Of a DNA stretch of 42,326 nt, positions 1 through 8,679 are shown piece by piece (positions within the stretch are counted from its first letter, which is position 1; each line of letters begins with the position of its first letter). Source of the stretch: Clostridiales bacterium (lineage in GTDB: Bacteria > Bacillota > Clostridia > Lachnospirales > WQUN01). The stretch is from the NCBI GenBank assembly GCA_031271275.1, contig JAISWA010000066.1:1-42326 (forward strand), in the 5' to 3' direction. The position numbers and the translations under genes are program-made. Under the pieces are notes generated by a model. It worked only from the letters and a program-made list of their open reading frames with translations. It was not told where the DNA came from and did not search any database.

Positions 1-86
1 GCCCGCGGGTAGCAATAATATCCCCGTTGTTATACAATTGCGTTGTTATTCAGTATTTGAATTTAAATGAGACAGGGGGATCTCAG

Positions 87-1241
87 ATGATTAAAACACA
101 GTCCGCGTGGACTGTCGAAGTGGACGACGGGGAACTTGCCATAAAGGAAATAAAATCCCGGTTGGACCTTAACGGGTTAGGGCGAAACACCATCGGCATT
201 GTGGCGTGTCATTATGAATTTGTGCTGTCTGGGGTTTTAAAGGCGGTATGCGACGCGCTGCCCTTTGAAGTGGCGGGCGTCATATCTTCGTCGCAATCGG
301 TTAACGGGAAAACCGGTTCGCTGCTGCTTACGCTGATGGTGCTGACCGGCGACGGCGTGGAGTTTGTCACGGCGCAGACGCCTTCCCTGCAAACGGAACC
401 GGAGAAGGCGATTACGGAAACTTACGAAAGCGTTCGCCGTAAGGAACGGCCCGCGCTTATATTTACCTTCGCGCCGTTTATGTTACAGAACGCCGGCGAC
501 GATTACGTGAATATACTCACCCGAATATCCGGCGGCGCGCCGTGCTTCGGTTCGTTGGCGGTGGACGACACGGAGGATTACTCCAACTGCTTCATGGTTA
601 ACAGCCGGGGCTATTTCCGCGACGAAATGTCCATGGTTCTCGTCTACGGCGATATCTCGCCGAAATTCTTCATCGCGAATATTTCCGACAATAAAATCCT
701 CGACGCGACCGCGGTCGTGACCAAAAGCGCCGGCCCCCTGATCATGGAAGTCAACGGGCGGCCCATAACGGATTTCTTTGAAAATTACGGGCTGATTAAA
801 GCCGCCGAAACGCAGTACGCCCTGTCTACGCTTCCGTTCCTGCTCGATTATAACGACGGTTCGCCCAAAGTATCCAAGATTTTTGTGGGGCTTACGCCGG
901 AGCGGTACGCCATATGCGCGGGGGCCGTTCCGCAGGGCTGCACGCTTTACGTCACGTCGTCGGACAAAGACGACGTGCTGTTTACCACGGGCGAGGTGAT
1001 GGGGCGCTTGTTGGGCGAAGCCGGAAATATTTCGGGTATGCTCGCCTATTCATGCATCTCGCGGGGCATGGCGCTTGGTGCCGAGCAATTTAGCGAAATG
1101 GATTTGGTGACGGAAAAGATAGGCGGCAGGTTTCCGTTTATGGTTGCGTATTCCGGCGGGGAAATCTGCCCGACCCGGGTGACGGGCAGCGGAGCGGTCA
1201 ACCGTTTCCACAACAACGCGTTCGTCGTGTGCCTGTTCTGA
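87..1241 (+). CDS. FIST N/C domain sensor protein
   Basis: About 384 residues with the FIST architecture: an N-terminal FIST domain (a NTIGIVACHYEF stretch near residue 40 and a VISSSQSVNG segment) and a C-terminal FIST_C domain (ARMG-like GVPQGCTLYV region, then GNISGMLAYSCISRGMALG near residue 320). FIST proteins are soluble putative ligand sensors, thought to bind small molecules such as amino acids, and usually sit next to signalling genes. No signal peptide or membrane segment is visible. I chose ATG 87 because GGGGGA lies 7-8 bases upstream; an in-frame TTG-type start at 27 has no ribosome site. The stop overlaps the start of the next gene (TGATG at 1239-1243), which implies translational coupling to the kinase. 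The ligand is unknown; the family call is firm. Confidence 0.85.
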   Translation: MIKTQSAWTVEVDDGELAIKEIKSRLDLNGLGRNTIGIVACHYEFVLSGVLKAVCDALPFEVAGVISSSQSVNGKTGSLLLTLMVLTGDGVEFVTAQTPSLQTEPEKAITETYESVRRKERPALIFTFAPFMLQNAGDDYVNILTRISGGAPCFGSLAVDDTEDYSNCFMVNSRGYFRDEMSMVLVYGDISPKFFIANISDNKILDATAVVTKSAGPLIMEVNGRPITDFFENYGLIKAAETQYALSTLPFLLDYNDGSPKVSKIFVGLTPERYAICAGAVPQGCTLYVTSSDKDDVLFTTGEVMGRLLGEAGNISGMLAYSCISRGMALGAEQFSEMDLVTEKIGGRFPFMVAYSGGEICPTRVTGSGAVNRFHNNAFVVCLF

Positions 1242-2947
1242 TGGATACGCCCCGCCCGGAAGATTTACGCGGCGAGAACAGGGAGCTCCGGCTTGAGATA
1301 AAAAAGCTGGAGCGGGAGCTTCGCGTTTCCAAAAGCTACCTGGACAAAGTAATCAAAGCGTCCGAGGGCAAGGATACCCTCGGCAAAGCGCTTATGGAAG
1401 CAAACGCAAAGCAGCGGGCGTATACGGACATGCTGCTTAAAAGCTGCCCCAACATCATTATTTTGCTTGACGCGGACGGCAATTTTGTCATGTGTACCGA
1501 CGCGTTCCTTTCGGAAACCGGCACGCCCAATTTTAATTATATCAAGGACAAAAATTACCTTGAGGTACTGGGGCAATATTTCAGCGCCGATAGCATGGAA
1601 ATATTTCGGGAAACGGTGGACAGGGCGCTTTCTTCAGACGAGACGGCGGGGTTCAACCTGTGGGCTGACTTCGCGCTTAACGGCGAGAGGCGTTTTTATT
1701 CCGTGGAAATGCGCAGAGCCGGCGCCGGTTTAAGCGGAGACGCTGAAATCGTCGCCGGCGTTTTAATTGTCATGGTAGACCTTACCGACGTGATGCGCGA
1801 GAAGCAGCGGGCGGAGTCCGCCAACCGCGCCAAGTCCGATTTCCTCGCTGCCATGAGCCACGAGATACGCACGCCGATGAACGTGATTCTGGGGTTGGGG
1901 GAAATGTTGGAACGCTCCGACGTTACGGGCAGCAACCGCCGGTATGTTTCGGATATCCGGAAATCGGCGAACGCGCTGCTTTCCATCATCAACGACATCC
2001 TTGACTTCTCGAAGATAGAAGCGGGCAGGATGGAACTTTCCGCCGCAAATTACAACCTTCCGCTGCTGCTCGACAGCATTTCGTCCGTGTTCACGCTGCT
2101 TTGCCGGGAAAAGGGGATTGAGATGACCCACCTCTTTGACGCCCGCCTTCCGGAAACCGTATACGGCGACGAAGGGCGGCTGCGGCAGGTGCTGACCAAT
2201 TTGCTTTCCAACGCCGTAAAATATACCAAGCAGGGCGGGGTAACGCTGCGCGCCTGGGCGGAAAACGGCACGCTGCGGTTTGACGTTACCGACACGGGCA
2301 TAGGGATTAAGGACGTGGACACGGAAAAGCTTTTTAAACCTTTCGAGCAGTTGGACGCCATCAAAAATAAAAACGTGGTCGGCACCGGGCTCGGGCTTGC
2401 GATCACGTATAATCTTTGCAAATTAATGGGCGGCTCCGTCTGGCTTGAGAGCGAATACGAGAAGGGCTCGGTATTTTCCGTCCGGCTTCCCTATACCGCG
2501 GCAAAACGGGAAGAAAAAACCGACGAGCCCGCAATCGGGGAATTTTCCGCAAGCGAAGCGCGGGTGCTCGTGGTGGACGATATTGACATCAACCTTTCGG
2601 TTGCGGAGGAATTGCTCAGTATATTTGATATCAAACCCGATTTGGCGCAGAGCGGGGAAGAAGCGCTGCGCAAAGCCCGGGAAAAAGAATACGACATCAT
2701 TTTTATGGACCATATGATGCCGCAAATGGATGGGATGGAAGCGACGCGGTATATCCGCAAAATGGGCGGCTCACGCGCCGCCGTTCCAATCATCGCGCTT
2801 ACCGCGAATATAATCAGCGGAATGGATCAGTTATATTTGGAAAACGGGATGAACGATTTCCTGCCGAAACCTCTTGAGATACCCGCGCTAAGCGCCTGTT
2901 TAAGCAAGTGGCTGCCCGCGCGGGTTATGGCAACCGCTATAACTTAA
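1241..2947 (+). CDS. Soluble hybrid sensor histidine kinase (coiled coil-PAS-HisKA-HATPase-REC)
   Basis: 568 residues. Order: charged coiled coil (about 8-60), PAS-like sensor (about 62-185, starting NIIILLDADGNFVM), HisKA with SHEIRTPMN and phospho-acceptor His207, HATPase_c (N-box NLLSNAVKYT near 320, DTGIGI near 351, GTGLGLAI near 381), and a C-terminal receiver with DD at 446-447, phospho-acceptor Asp490 (IIFMDHMMP) and Lys543. No transmembrane segment, so it is cytosolic and probably takes its input from the overlapping FIST protein. There is no HPt domain and no DNA-binding regulator beside it, so the next relay partner is elsewhere. ATG 1241 overlaps the FIST stop; a GTG at 1229 is possible but less likely. 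The 3' end overlaps the convergent YjfB-like gene by 11 bases. Confidence 0.9.
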   Translation: MDTPRPEDLRGENRELRLEIKKLERELRVSKSYLDKVIKASEGKDTLGKALMEANAKQRAYTDMLLKSCPNIIILLDADGNFVMCTDAFLSETGTPNFNYIKDKNYLEVLGQYFSADSMEIFRETVDRALSSDETAGFNLWADFALNGERRFYSVEMRRAGAGLSGDAEIVAGVLIVMVDLTDVMREKQRAESANRAKSDFLAAMSHEIRTPMNVILGLGEMLERSDVTGSNRRYVSDIRKSANALLSIINDILDFSKIEAGRMELSAANYNLPLLLDSISSVFTLLCREKGIEMTHLFDARLPETVYGDEGRLRQVLTNLLSNAVKYTKQGGVTLRAWAENGTLRFDVTDTGIGIKDVDTEKLFKPFEQLDAIKNKNVVGTGLGLAITYNLCKLMGGSVWLESEYEKGSVFSVRLPYTAAKREEKTDEPAIGEFSASEARVLVVDDIDINLSVAEELLSIFDIKPDLAQSGEEALRKAREKEYDIIFMDHMMPQMDGMEATRYIRKMGGSRAAVPIIALTANIISGMDQLYLENGMNDFLPKPLEIPALSACLSKWLPARVMATAIT

Positions 2948-3116
2948 TGTCTATGCCCCCGCCGCTCTGCGGCTGTGTTTCCTGTATCATTTCCACGAGC
3001 TGCGCGCCTGTCTGCTCCATTTGGTCCATTGTCTTTTTCAGCATGGAAACGCCGTGCTGCTGCTGTGTTTTCGCCTGCGACATTTGAATCGAAAGCGCCG
3101 CTATACCCATGTCCAT
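2937..3116 (-). CDS. YjfB-family small putative motility protein
   Basis: A 59-residue protein with the YjfB family pattern: MDMGIAALSIQMSQ, then KTQQQHGVSMLKKTMDQ and a C-terminal helix rich in Gln/Glu. In Bacillota this family is annotated as putative motility protein and often occurs in flagellated species; the molecular role is not known. I chose ATG 3116 because AGGGGG lies about 9 bases upstream; the longer frame to 3185 lacks a ribosome site and would overlap the methyltransferase gene. It lies 34 bases downstream of the rRNA methyltransferase stop on the same strand and may be co-transcribed with it. Family assignment is from memory of the motif pattern. Confidence 0.75.
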   Translation of the reverse strand: MDMGIAALSIQMSQAKTQQQHGVSMLKKTMDQMEQTGAQLVEMIQETQPQSGGGIDIKL

Positions 3117-3150
3117 TGCCAATAACCCCCTGTTTTTATCGTAAATTCCT

Positions 3151-4599
3151 TCATAAGCTGTATCGGCAGAAACCGGTTCCCACATCAGTATAATAATTTG
3201 CGGTTAAGAGCGCCACCGCCTCCACCTTCCCCGTCTGGGGGAACATGTCCACCGGCTGTACTTTTTCCAACCCGTACCCGCCTTCCCGTAAAAGCTTTAT
3301 ATCCCGGGCGAGCGTAGCCGGGTCGCAGGAAATATAAATCACCTTTGGAATACGCGCGAAAGAAACCGCGTCGAGCAGCGCGCGCCCGCAGCCCTTGCGG
3401 GGCGGGTCAAGGAATACGGCTGAAATATTTTCTTCCGCTTCCCCGCCGTTTTTCCCCCTTATTATTTTTTCCACTTCTTCCTCCGCCGCGCCGCAAACAA
3501 ACCGCGCGTTTTTTATGCCGTTTTGCTCTGCGTTGTAAACCGCGTCGTCCACCGCCTCCCCCACGATTTCCACTCCGTAAACGAAACGCGCCTGCTTTGC
3601 CGCGTACAGCGCCACGCCCCCTACCCCCGCGTGGGCGTCTATAACCGTTTCGTTGCCCGTGAACCCGCCGAATTTGAGCGCGGTGTCGTACAAAACTTTC
3701 GTCTGCGCCGGGTTTACCTGAAAAAAGGAACGCGCCGAAAGCCGGTAAGTGATATCGCCGACGGACTCGCGGATATACCCGTCGCCGGTAAGTACCCGGA
3801 AACGGTCGCCGAGTATGACATTGCCGCGCTTTGTGTTGGGGTTGATGATTACCGTGCTCGCCCCCGCGTCCGTAAACAGCTTCGCCAACTCCTTTTCCCA
3901 GGGGCAGCGGTCGCCGTTGATAATCAGCGCCGCCATCACCTCGCCGGAACTGAAGCTTGCCTTGACCATAACATGGCGCACTAACCCGGTGTGGGAATTT
4001 TCATCGTAGGGCGGTACGCCGTAACGGGACAGGTAAAGCCGCGCCGCTTCCAAAATCGCGGCGTGAGCGGGGTGTTGGATATGGCAGGACGCAACGGGAA
4101 TGATCTTGTGCGAGCGGGGCGCGTACAAACCGATGCCCTCCCCCGCCGGGAACTGCCCCTTGCCCCGGTAATGGAAAGGCTCCGCCATTCCGAGTACGTC
4201 CGCCACCGGAGGGTTTTCCACCTTCCCAATCCTACGCAGCGCGTCCTCCACCATGCGCTTCTTAAAGATTAACTGCGCGGAATACGCGCAGTGCTGAAAC
4301 TGGCACCCGCCGCAGCGGGAGGCGACGGGACACGCCGGGTCTGCGCGGTGCGGGGAGGGGGTGAGGATTTTTTCAATTTTCCCGTAAGCGAAGCGGGGCT
4401 TGATTTTTAATAAACGGACGCGCAAAACATCCCCCGGCAGCGCCCCGTCCACAAACACGGCGAAACCTTCGTGTTTGCCGATGCCAAAGCCGTCGGAATC
4501 CACGTCGTCGATGGAAAGCGGAACGACCGCGTTTTTGCGGGGCGGCGCGGTTAATGCGCGGGCATTTCCGAGGCGGCTATCCACAGGATCAAATTCCAA
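3151..4599 (-). CDS. 23S rRNA (uracil-5-)-methyltransferase, RlmD/RlmCD (RumA) type
   Basis: SAM-dependent enzyme that methylates C5 of a uridine in 23S rRNA. Numbering from ATG 4614: TRAM domain at about 30-85 (DGFGIGKHEGFAVFVDGALPGD), four iron-sulfur cysteines C95, C101, C104 and C109, the substrate loop SARSFFQVNPAQT (293-305), SAM motif VIDAHAGVGGVAL (324-336), FLDPPRKG (401-408) and catalytic Cys430 in YISCDPATLARD. All key residues are present. A GGAGG sits inside the first codons of the longer frame, 8 bases before TTG 4599, so I favour that start over ATG 4614. The last 17 residues after EAVALL extend past the usual family end. The gene diverges from the AGE operon across 185 bases. 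Confidence 0.9.
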   Translation of the reverse strand: MEFDPVDSRLGNARALTAPPRKNAVVPLSIDDVDSDGFGIGKHEGFAVFVDGALPGDVLRVRLLKIKPRFAYGKIEKILTPSPHRADPACPVASRCGGCQFQHCAYSAQLIFKKRMVEDALRRIGKVENPPVADVLGMAEPFHYRGKGQFPAGEGIGLYAPRSHKIIPVASCHIQHPAHAAILEAARLYLSRYGVPPYDENSHTGLVRHVMVKASFSSGEVMAALIINGDRCPWEKELAKLFTDAGASTVIINPNTKRGNVILGDRFRVLTGDGYIRESVGDITYRLSARSFFQVNPAQTKVLYDTALKFGGFTGNETVIDAHAGVGGVALYAAKQARFVYGVEIVGEAVDDAVYNAEQNGIKNARFVCGAAEEEVEKIIRGKNGGEAEENISAVFLDPPRKGCGRALLDAVSFARIPKVIYISCDPATLARDIKLLREGGYGLEKVQPVDMFPQTGKVEAVALLTANYYTDVGTGFCRYSL

Positions 4600-4670
4600 A
4601 AACAAGACCTCCATGAGAATGAACTTTTCTTTGCGTTTGGGAATCCGATTTTACTATAAACCCTGCGGGC

Positions 4671-4700
4671 GGGAAAGGTGGCAAAAATGTCACCTTTCCC
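4671..4700. promoter_or_regulatory. 30-bp palindrome (copy A), terminator-like hairpin or operator
   Basis: Perfect 10-base arms GGGAAAGGTG and CACCTTTCCC around a 10-base A-rich centre, followed on the plus strand by GCTTTTTG. The flanking genes diverge, so an ordinary terminator is not expected here. It ends 8 bases before the -35 box of the AGE operon promoter. The same palindrome with one base changed occurs at 15750-15779 in the same position relative to a matching promoter. It may be a regulator-binding site, or a hairpin that insulates the promoter from upstream transcription. Confidence 0.7.
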
Positions 4701-4708
4701 GCTTTTTG

Positions 4709-4738
4709 TTGAAACAAAAGCGCCATGTGTAATATAAA
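4709..4738 (+). promoter_or_regulatory. Sigma-A type promoter of the AGE/partner-switching operon (copy A)
   Basis: TTGAAA (4709-4714), an 18-base spacer and TATAAA (4733-4738), each box matching the consensus at 5 of 6 bases. The predicted start is near 4745, giving a leader of about 40 bases before the ATG at 4785. The same -35, spacer length, -10 and the surrounding CGCCATRTGTAATATAAAAA block recur at 15787-15816, which strengthens the call. Confidence 0.65.
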
Positions 4739-4784
4739 AAGCATTAGAGAAAGGTTAACCAATAAATAAAGGGAGGACGTTGAC

Positions 4785-6605
4785 ATGCAATTTGAATTTT
4801 CCGACTCGATCGGGGGTTACATAAAAACTTTTGACAGGGAGCGGCGCCGCTTTGTCCTCACCACCACCGACGGGCGGGACTTTACCGTTAAGCTGACCCC
4901 CAATATTTACGCGCGTATGGCGCGTAACTTAGGCGAGCCTTATCAGGACGCCAGCGGACAGCTTTACGACCTGCTCGCGCCGGGGCGGTTCCTGTTCGCT
5001 TACGGCACCTATTACCCGGACGCGCCGGAAGTGATGGAAGCGCAGTACATAGACTTCCAGGGCAAGGCGTTGGGTAAGTTCCGCTTTGAGGAACCCGACT
5101 GGTGGGTGAAGCAGGCCAAAAGCATCGCGGAATTTTTTATCGCCGCCCAGTTCGACAAAGACGGGGACGGCTATAAAATCAATTACGACACCTACCGCAC
5201 GGAAGTCAGCGTGACGGGGGAACGCCAAAGCACGTTCCGGCAGGAGACGGACACGATTTCCCGGATGGTTTACGGCCTTGCGAGCACCTACCTGCTGACC
5301 GGGGAGGAAATTTTCCTGGATGCCGCCGAAGCCGGGACCCGGTACCTGCAAAAGCATATGCGCTTTTACGACACCGACGAAAACGTGGTCTACTGGTATC
5401 ACGGCATCGACGTAAAGAACGGGCGCGAGACGAAGGTGTTCGCCTCCGAGTTCGGGGACGATTACGAAGCCGTTCCCATGTACGAGCAAATCTACGCGCT
5501 AGCGGGGCCTACGCAGACTTACCGCGTAAGCGGCGACCCGTCCGTTATGCGGGACATCAACCTGACCATGGATTTGTTCGAGCGATTCTTTAAAGACAAA
5601 GAAAAAGGCGGGTACTATTCCCATATCGACCCCATTACGTTAAGCGCGCATACCCGGTCCCTCGGTAAGAACACCGCCAAAAAGAACTGGAACTCCGTCG
5701 GCGACCACGCCCCCGCTTATTTAATCAACCTGTGGCTTGCCACCGGAAGCGGCGCGCACAAAGATTTTCTGGAATATACCGCCGATTGCATTACCCAACG
5801 CTTCCCCGATTACGAAAGCAGCCCCTTCGTTAACGAGCGTTTCTTTGACGACTGGAGCCGCGACCAGTCATGGGACTGGCAGCAAAACCGCGCCGTTGTG
5901 GGGCATAACTTAAAAATAGCGTGGAACCTCATGCGCATTTACAGCATCGTCCCGAAAAAAGAATACGCGGCGCTTGCCGAAAAAATCGCGGCGTTAATGC
6001 CCCGGTACGGTATGGACGCCCAACGCGGCGGTTGGTACGACGTGGTGGAGCGCGTCATCAGGGAAGGGGAAACCATGCCCCGTTTCGCGTGGCACGACCG
6101 CAAGGCGTGGTGGCAGCAGGAACAGGGCATTCTGGCGTATCAAATCCTGTACGGAATACTTAAAAAAGAAGATTACCTTAAATACGCCCGGGAATCCGCC
6201 GCGTTTTACAATACCTATTTTTTGGACCATAACGACGGCGCGGTGTTCTTTAACGTCCTCGCCAACGGCCTGCCCTACGCGCTTGGGACCGAAAGGCTCA
6301 AGGGCAGCCATTCCATGAGCTGCTATCATTCCATCGAGTTGGCGTACCTTGCGCAGGTATATACCAATCTCTTGTCCGCGGGCAAGCCCCTCGATTTGTA
6401 TTTTAAGCCGGTACCCGGCGGTTTCCCCGACGGAATACTGCGGGTTTCGCCGGATATACTTCCCCCGGGCAGTATTAAAATTGCCGCGGTGACCGTTGAC
6501 GGCGAGCCCTATGACGGTTTCGACGCCCACCACCTGACCGTTAACATCCCCGACGTAAAACACCGCCCGAAAATAAAAGTGACGGTCGAACCGGTACAGG
6601 CGTAA
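4785..6605 (+). CDS. N-acylglucosamine 2-epimerase (AGE) fold protein
   Basis: 606 residues, longer than the roughly 400-residue AGE enzymes. An N-terminal domain of about 100 residues precedes an alpha/alpha-barrel with AGE-like signatures: RQETDTISRMVYGLA (about 152-166), GDHAPAYLINLWLATG (about 306), VVGHNLKIAWNLMRIY (about 371, equivalent to the catalytic-His GH motif of AGE enzymes) and KAWWQQEQGILAYQ (about 442). A short beta-rich tail of about 60 residues ends the protein. AGE-fold enzymes isomerise sugars or amino sugars; the substrate here cannot be read from sequence, and a non-catalytic role is possible. GGGAGG lies 8 bases before the ATG. It is the first gene of a long operon and is followed after 10 bases by a STAS gene, an unusual partner for an epimerase. 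Confidence 0.8.
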   Translation: MQFEFSDSIGGYIKTFDRERRRFVLTTTDGRDFTVKLTPNIYARMARNLGEPYQDASGQLYDLLAPGRFLFAYGTYYPDAPEVMEAQYIDFQGKALGKFRFEEPDWWVKQAKSIAEFFIAAQFDKDGDGYKINYDTYRTEVSVTGERQSTFRQETDTISRMVYGLASTYLLTGEEIFLDAAEAGTRYLQKHMRFYDTDENVVYWYHGIDVKNGRETKVFASEFGDDYEAVPMYEQIYALAGPTQTYRVSGDPSVMRDINLTMDLFERFFKDKEKGGYYSHIDPITLSAHTRSLGKNTAKKNWNSVGDHAPAYLINLWLATGSGAHKDFLEYTADCITQRFPDYESSPFVNERFFDDWSRDQSWDWQQNRAVVGHNLKIAWNLMRIYSIVPKKEYAALAEKIAALMPRYGMDAQRGGWYDVVERVIREGETMPRFAWHDRKAWWQQEQGILAYQILYGILKKEDYLKYARESAAFYNTYFLDHNDGAVFFNVLANGLPYALGTERLKGSHSMSCYHSIELAYLAQVYTNLLSAGKPLDLYFKPVPGGFPDGILRVSPDILPPGSIKIAAVTVDGEPYDGFDAHHLTVNIPDVKHRPKIKVTVEPVQA

Positions 6606-6615
6606 GGAGGTATTT

Positions 6616-6945
6616 ATGGAAATCATAAAAAAGAAAGACGGCTCCGCGGATATTTTTAAAATAAACGGACGCCTCGACGTGCTCGGCTCCCAAAAAGCGC
6701 AGGACGAAATCATTCCCGCGATACCGAAAGGCGGCAAGCTCATCTTGGACATGACGGACTGTGATTATGTGGCGAGTTCCGGGCTGCGCGTGCTGCTTAT
6801 CGCCGCCAAGCAGTCCGCCGCGGCGGGGTGCAAGACGGTGCTTGCCGGGGTGCAGCCCATGGTATGGGACGTCATACTTATGACGGGCTTTGAGGATGTG
6901 TTAGAGGCTTACCCGACGCAGAAAGATGCGCTAAGCAGCCTCTAA
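6616..6945 (+). CDS. STAS domain anti-anti-sigma factor-like protein
   Basis: 109 residues forming a single STAS domain of the SpoIIAA/RsbV type. The phosphorylation loop reads CDYVASSGLRVLL, with Ser54/Ser55 where SpoIIAA is phosphorylated by its kinase. In such systems the unphosphorylated protein binds the RsbW-type kinase and releases its target. AAGGAGG lies 7 bases before the ATG. The operon also carries a second STAS protein, an RsbW-like kinase and a PP2C phosphatase, so a full partner-switch set is present. No sigma factor gene is seen in the window, so the final target may not be a sigma factor. Confidence 0.88.
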   Translation: MEIIKKKDGSADIFKINGRLDVLGSQKAQDEIIPAIPKGGKLILDMTDCDYVASSGLRVLLIAAKQSAAAGCKTVLAGVQPMVWDVILMTGFEDVLEAYPTQKDALSSL

Positions 6946-7034
6946 AAACGCAAAATCGCGTTTGACCTGTGGTTACCGCGGCAAAATATGGGGAAAACTT
7001 AACTGTCGCGCAAAAAAATATAGGAGGATTTTTT

Positions 7035-7340
7035 ATGCAGTTTATTCAATCAACCGGCGAAAACACCGTCGTCACCTTAAAAGACCGGCTGGATTATTCC
7101 ACCGCCGCGGCACTGATGGAGGAACTTAAAACCCTTGTGGGGCAGGACATTAAACGTATAGACTTCCACTGCGGGGACTTGGCGTACATATCGAGCACCG
7201 GCATCCGCTGCATGGTGTTCGTTAAACAAAAAATCGACAAGAACGTGGATTTGGATGTGTGCCTGCACCATGTCCGGCAGGAAGTGAAAGATGTTTTTAC
7301 ACTCAGCGGGCTTGAGGATTATTTTGAATTTGTGGATTAG
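7035..7340 (+). CDS. Second STAS domain anti-anti-sigma factor-like protein
   Basis: 101 residues, single STAS domain (MQFIQSTGENTVVTLKDRLDYST...), with the loop DLAYISSTGIRCMVF, where Ser/Thr at the SST position is the likely phospho-site. ATG 7035 is preceded by a strong AGGAGG; an upstream in-frame start at 6969 has no ribosome site. It is only distantly similar to the STAS protein just upstream, so the two probably answer to different partners or bind the same kinase with different affinities. It lies 12 bases before the RsbW-like kinase. Confidence 0.88.
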   Translation: MQFIQSTGENTVVTLKDRLDYSTAAALMEELKTLVGQDIKRIDFHCGDLAYISSTGIRCMVFVKQKIDKNVDLDVCLHHVRQEVKDVFTLSGLEDYFEFVD

Positions 7341-7352
7341 GGTGGTATTCAT

Positions 7353-7769
7353 TTGAGTACAGCGCGGAACGTATACAGGGCCGACCTTGCCTCCGTACCC
7401 GAAATGATGAGGGCGGTGGAGGATAGTTTAACGGGTAAGCCGGAAAAGTTCGCTTATTCCATGAAGCTTATCTGCGAGGAAATCCTTGTAAATATCGTCA
7501 GCTACGCCTATCCGGAAATGGAAACGGGGGAGCTGACCATAAACTGGTACGACGATACGGAAAATCAAAGGCTGACTATCGTCTTTGAGGATTCCGGCGC
7601 GCCTTTTAACCCGCTGCTGAAGGAATCCCCCGACCTGTCCGTGCCTATGGCGGAGCGCAAAATCGGCGGCCTCGGGATTATGATGGTGCGCGAGTTGTCG
7701 GACGCCGTCCGGTACGCCTATGAAAACGGGAAAAATATCCTTACCGTTGAAAAAAATTATGGGGATTGA
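7353..7769 (+). CDS. RsbW-like ATP-binding serine kinase (anti-sigma/switch kinase)
   Basis: 138 residues, GHKL ATPase fold of the RsbW/SpoIIAB type: N-box EEILVNIVSYAYP (about 48-60), G1 box FEDSGAPFNPL (about 84-94) and G2 box IGGLGIMMVRELSD (about 107-120). All ATP-binding elements look intact. This family phosphorylates STAS proteins and sequesters a partner. Start is TTG 7353 with GGGTGGT upstream, 12 bases after the second STAS gene. The 3' end overlaps the DUF2156 gene by 11 bases, which implies translational coupling. Confidence 0.88.
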   Translation: MSTARNVYRADLASVPEMMRAVEDSLTGKPEKFAYSMKLICEEILVNIVSYAYPEMETGELTINWYDDTENQRLTIVFEDSGAPFNPLLKESPDLSVPMAERKIGGLGIMMVRELSDAVRYAYENGKNILTVEKNYGD

Positions 7770-8679
7770 TTTTCAGCCGCTCACGCTAAAACATAAAAGC
7801 ACCGTGGAAAAATATATGTTCCCCTTCGGCGAAGGCTCCTGTCAGCACTCGTTTACCGGCATGTTTTACACCAACGACAAATACGCCCACGCCGTGTGCG
7901 AAACGGAAGGCGCTTTGCTTGTGCGCCGGGAAAAACTCGGGGACGAACGCTTCCGCGTTTATCTTATGCCCATGGGGCAGGGGGATATAGCGCCTGCCCT
8001 CAAGAAGCTGCGCGCGGACGCGCGGGCTCATTCCGCGCTAATCAAGTTGGAAACGGTTACGGAAAAAGCGAAGGATATGATGGAGGCTCGCTTTCCCGGT
8101 ATGTTTATTACCGAGGAAGCGCGTGATTACGCGGAGTACCTGTATTTTACGGATAAACTGGCAGAACTGCCCGGCAGTTCCCTGTCGGGCAAGCGGCGGG
8201 ACGTGAACCACTTTTGGCGGCGGTACGAAGGCCGCATACGGATAAAAGACATGGCGGCGGAAGACGCCGGAGAAGTGCGGGCGTTTCAGTCCGCGTGGCT
8301 TAAAGAACGCGAGGGGCGGGAAGATTTTTGCCACCTGCTCCGCGAAGACGCCGCCGTCGCCCGGGGGTTGGAAAATTTCAACGCCTTAGGGCTGCGCGGA
8401 ATACTGCTTTATGTGGACGGCGCGCTCAGGGGGTTCGCCTACGGCGCGCAAATATCAAACGACACTTTCGATATCATGGCGGAAAAAGGCGACACGCGAA
8501 TCAAGGATATTTACAGGGTCTTGAACATGGAAAATGTGCGGCGCTGCTGCGCCGGTCTGCGCTACGTGAATTATGAGGAGGATATCGGTCTGCCGGGGCT
8601 TCGCAAGTTAAAGCTTTCCTATAAACCGGATATCTTAATGAAAAAATACATAATGAAAGAAGCGGCGGGCGTTGAATAA
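7759..8679 (+). CDS. DUF2156 (phosphatidylglycerol lysyltransferase C-terminal-like) protein
   Basis: About 306 residues resembling the DUF2156 double-GNAT fold seen at the C-terminus of MprF-type aminoacyl-phosphatidylglycerol synthases: early CQHSFTGMFYTNDKYAHAV, central YLYFTDKLAELPGSSLSGKRRDVNHF (given here as two parts of the family signature around 125-150), and the final KLSYKPDILMKKY. No membrane segments, so it is the soluble acyltransferase-like module without the flippase. Stand-alone members are common in Clostridia and their substrate is unresolved. ATG 7759 lies inside the kinase gene; the stop overlaps the EamA start by 8 bases. Confidence 0.8.
   Translation: MGIDFQPLTLKHKSTVEKYMFPFGEGSCQHSFTGMFYTNDKYAHAVCETEGALLVRREKLGDERFRVYLMPMGQGDIAPALKKLRADARAHSALIKLETVTEKAKDMMEARFPGMFITEEARDYAEYLYFTDKLAELPGSSLSGKRRDVNHFWRRYEGRIRIKDMAAEDAGEVRAFQSAWLKEREGREDFCHLLREDAAVARGLENFNALGLRGILLYVDGALRGFAYGAQISNDTFDIMAEKGDTRIKDIYRVLNMENVRRCCAGLRYVNYEEDIGLPGLRKLKLSYKPDILMKKYIMKEAAGVE

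Noticed and set aside
1..86. Promoter for the FIST gene (TAGCAA to TACAAT at 10-38)
   Set aside because: The -35 match is poor and the window edge cuts the context.
3523..3984. 153-codon plus-strand open frame
   Set aside because: Shadow of the rRNA methyltransferase, which has its full set of motifs.
5994..6752. 252-codon minus-strand open frame
   Set aside because: It spans the end of the AGE-fold gene and the STAS start on the other strand and shows no family features.
6946..6963. Small AAACGC/GCGTTT hairpin between the STAS genes
   Set aside because: Only six pairs and no T-run; too weak to call a terminator.
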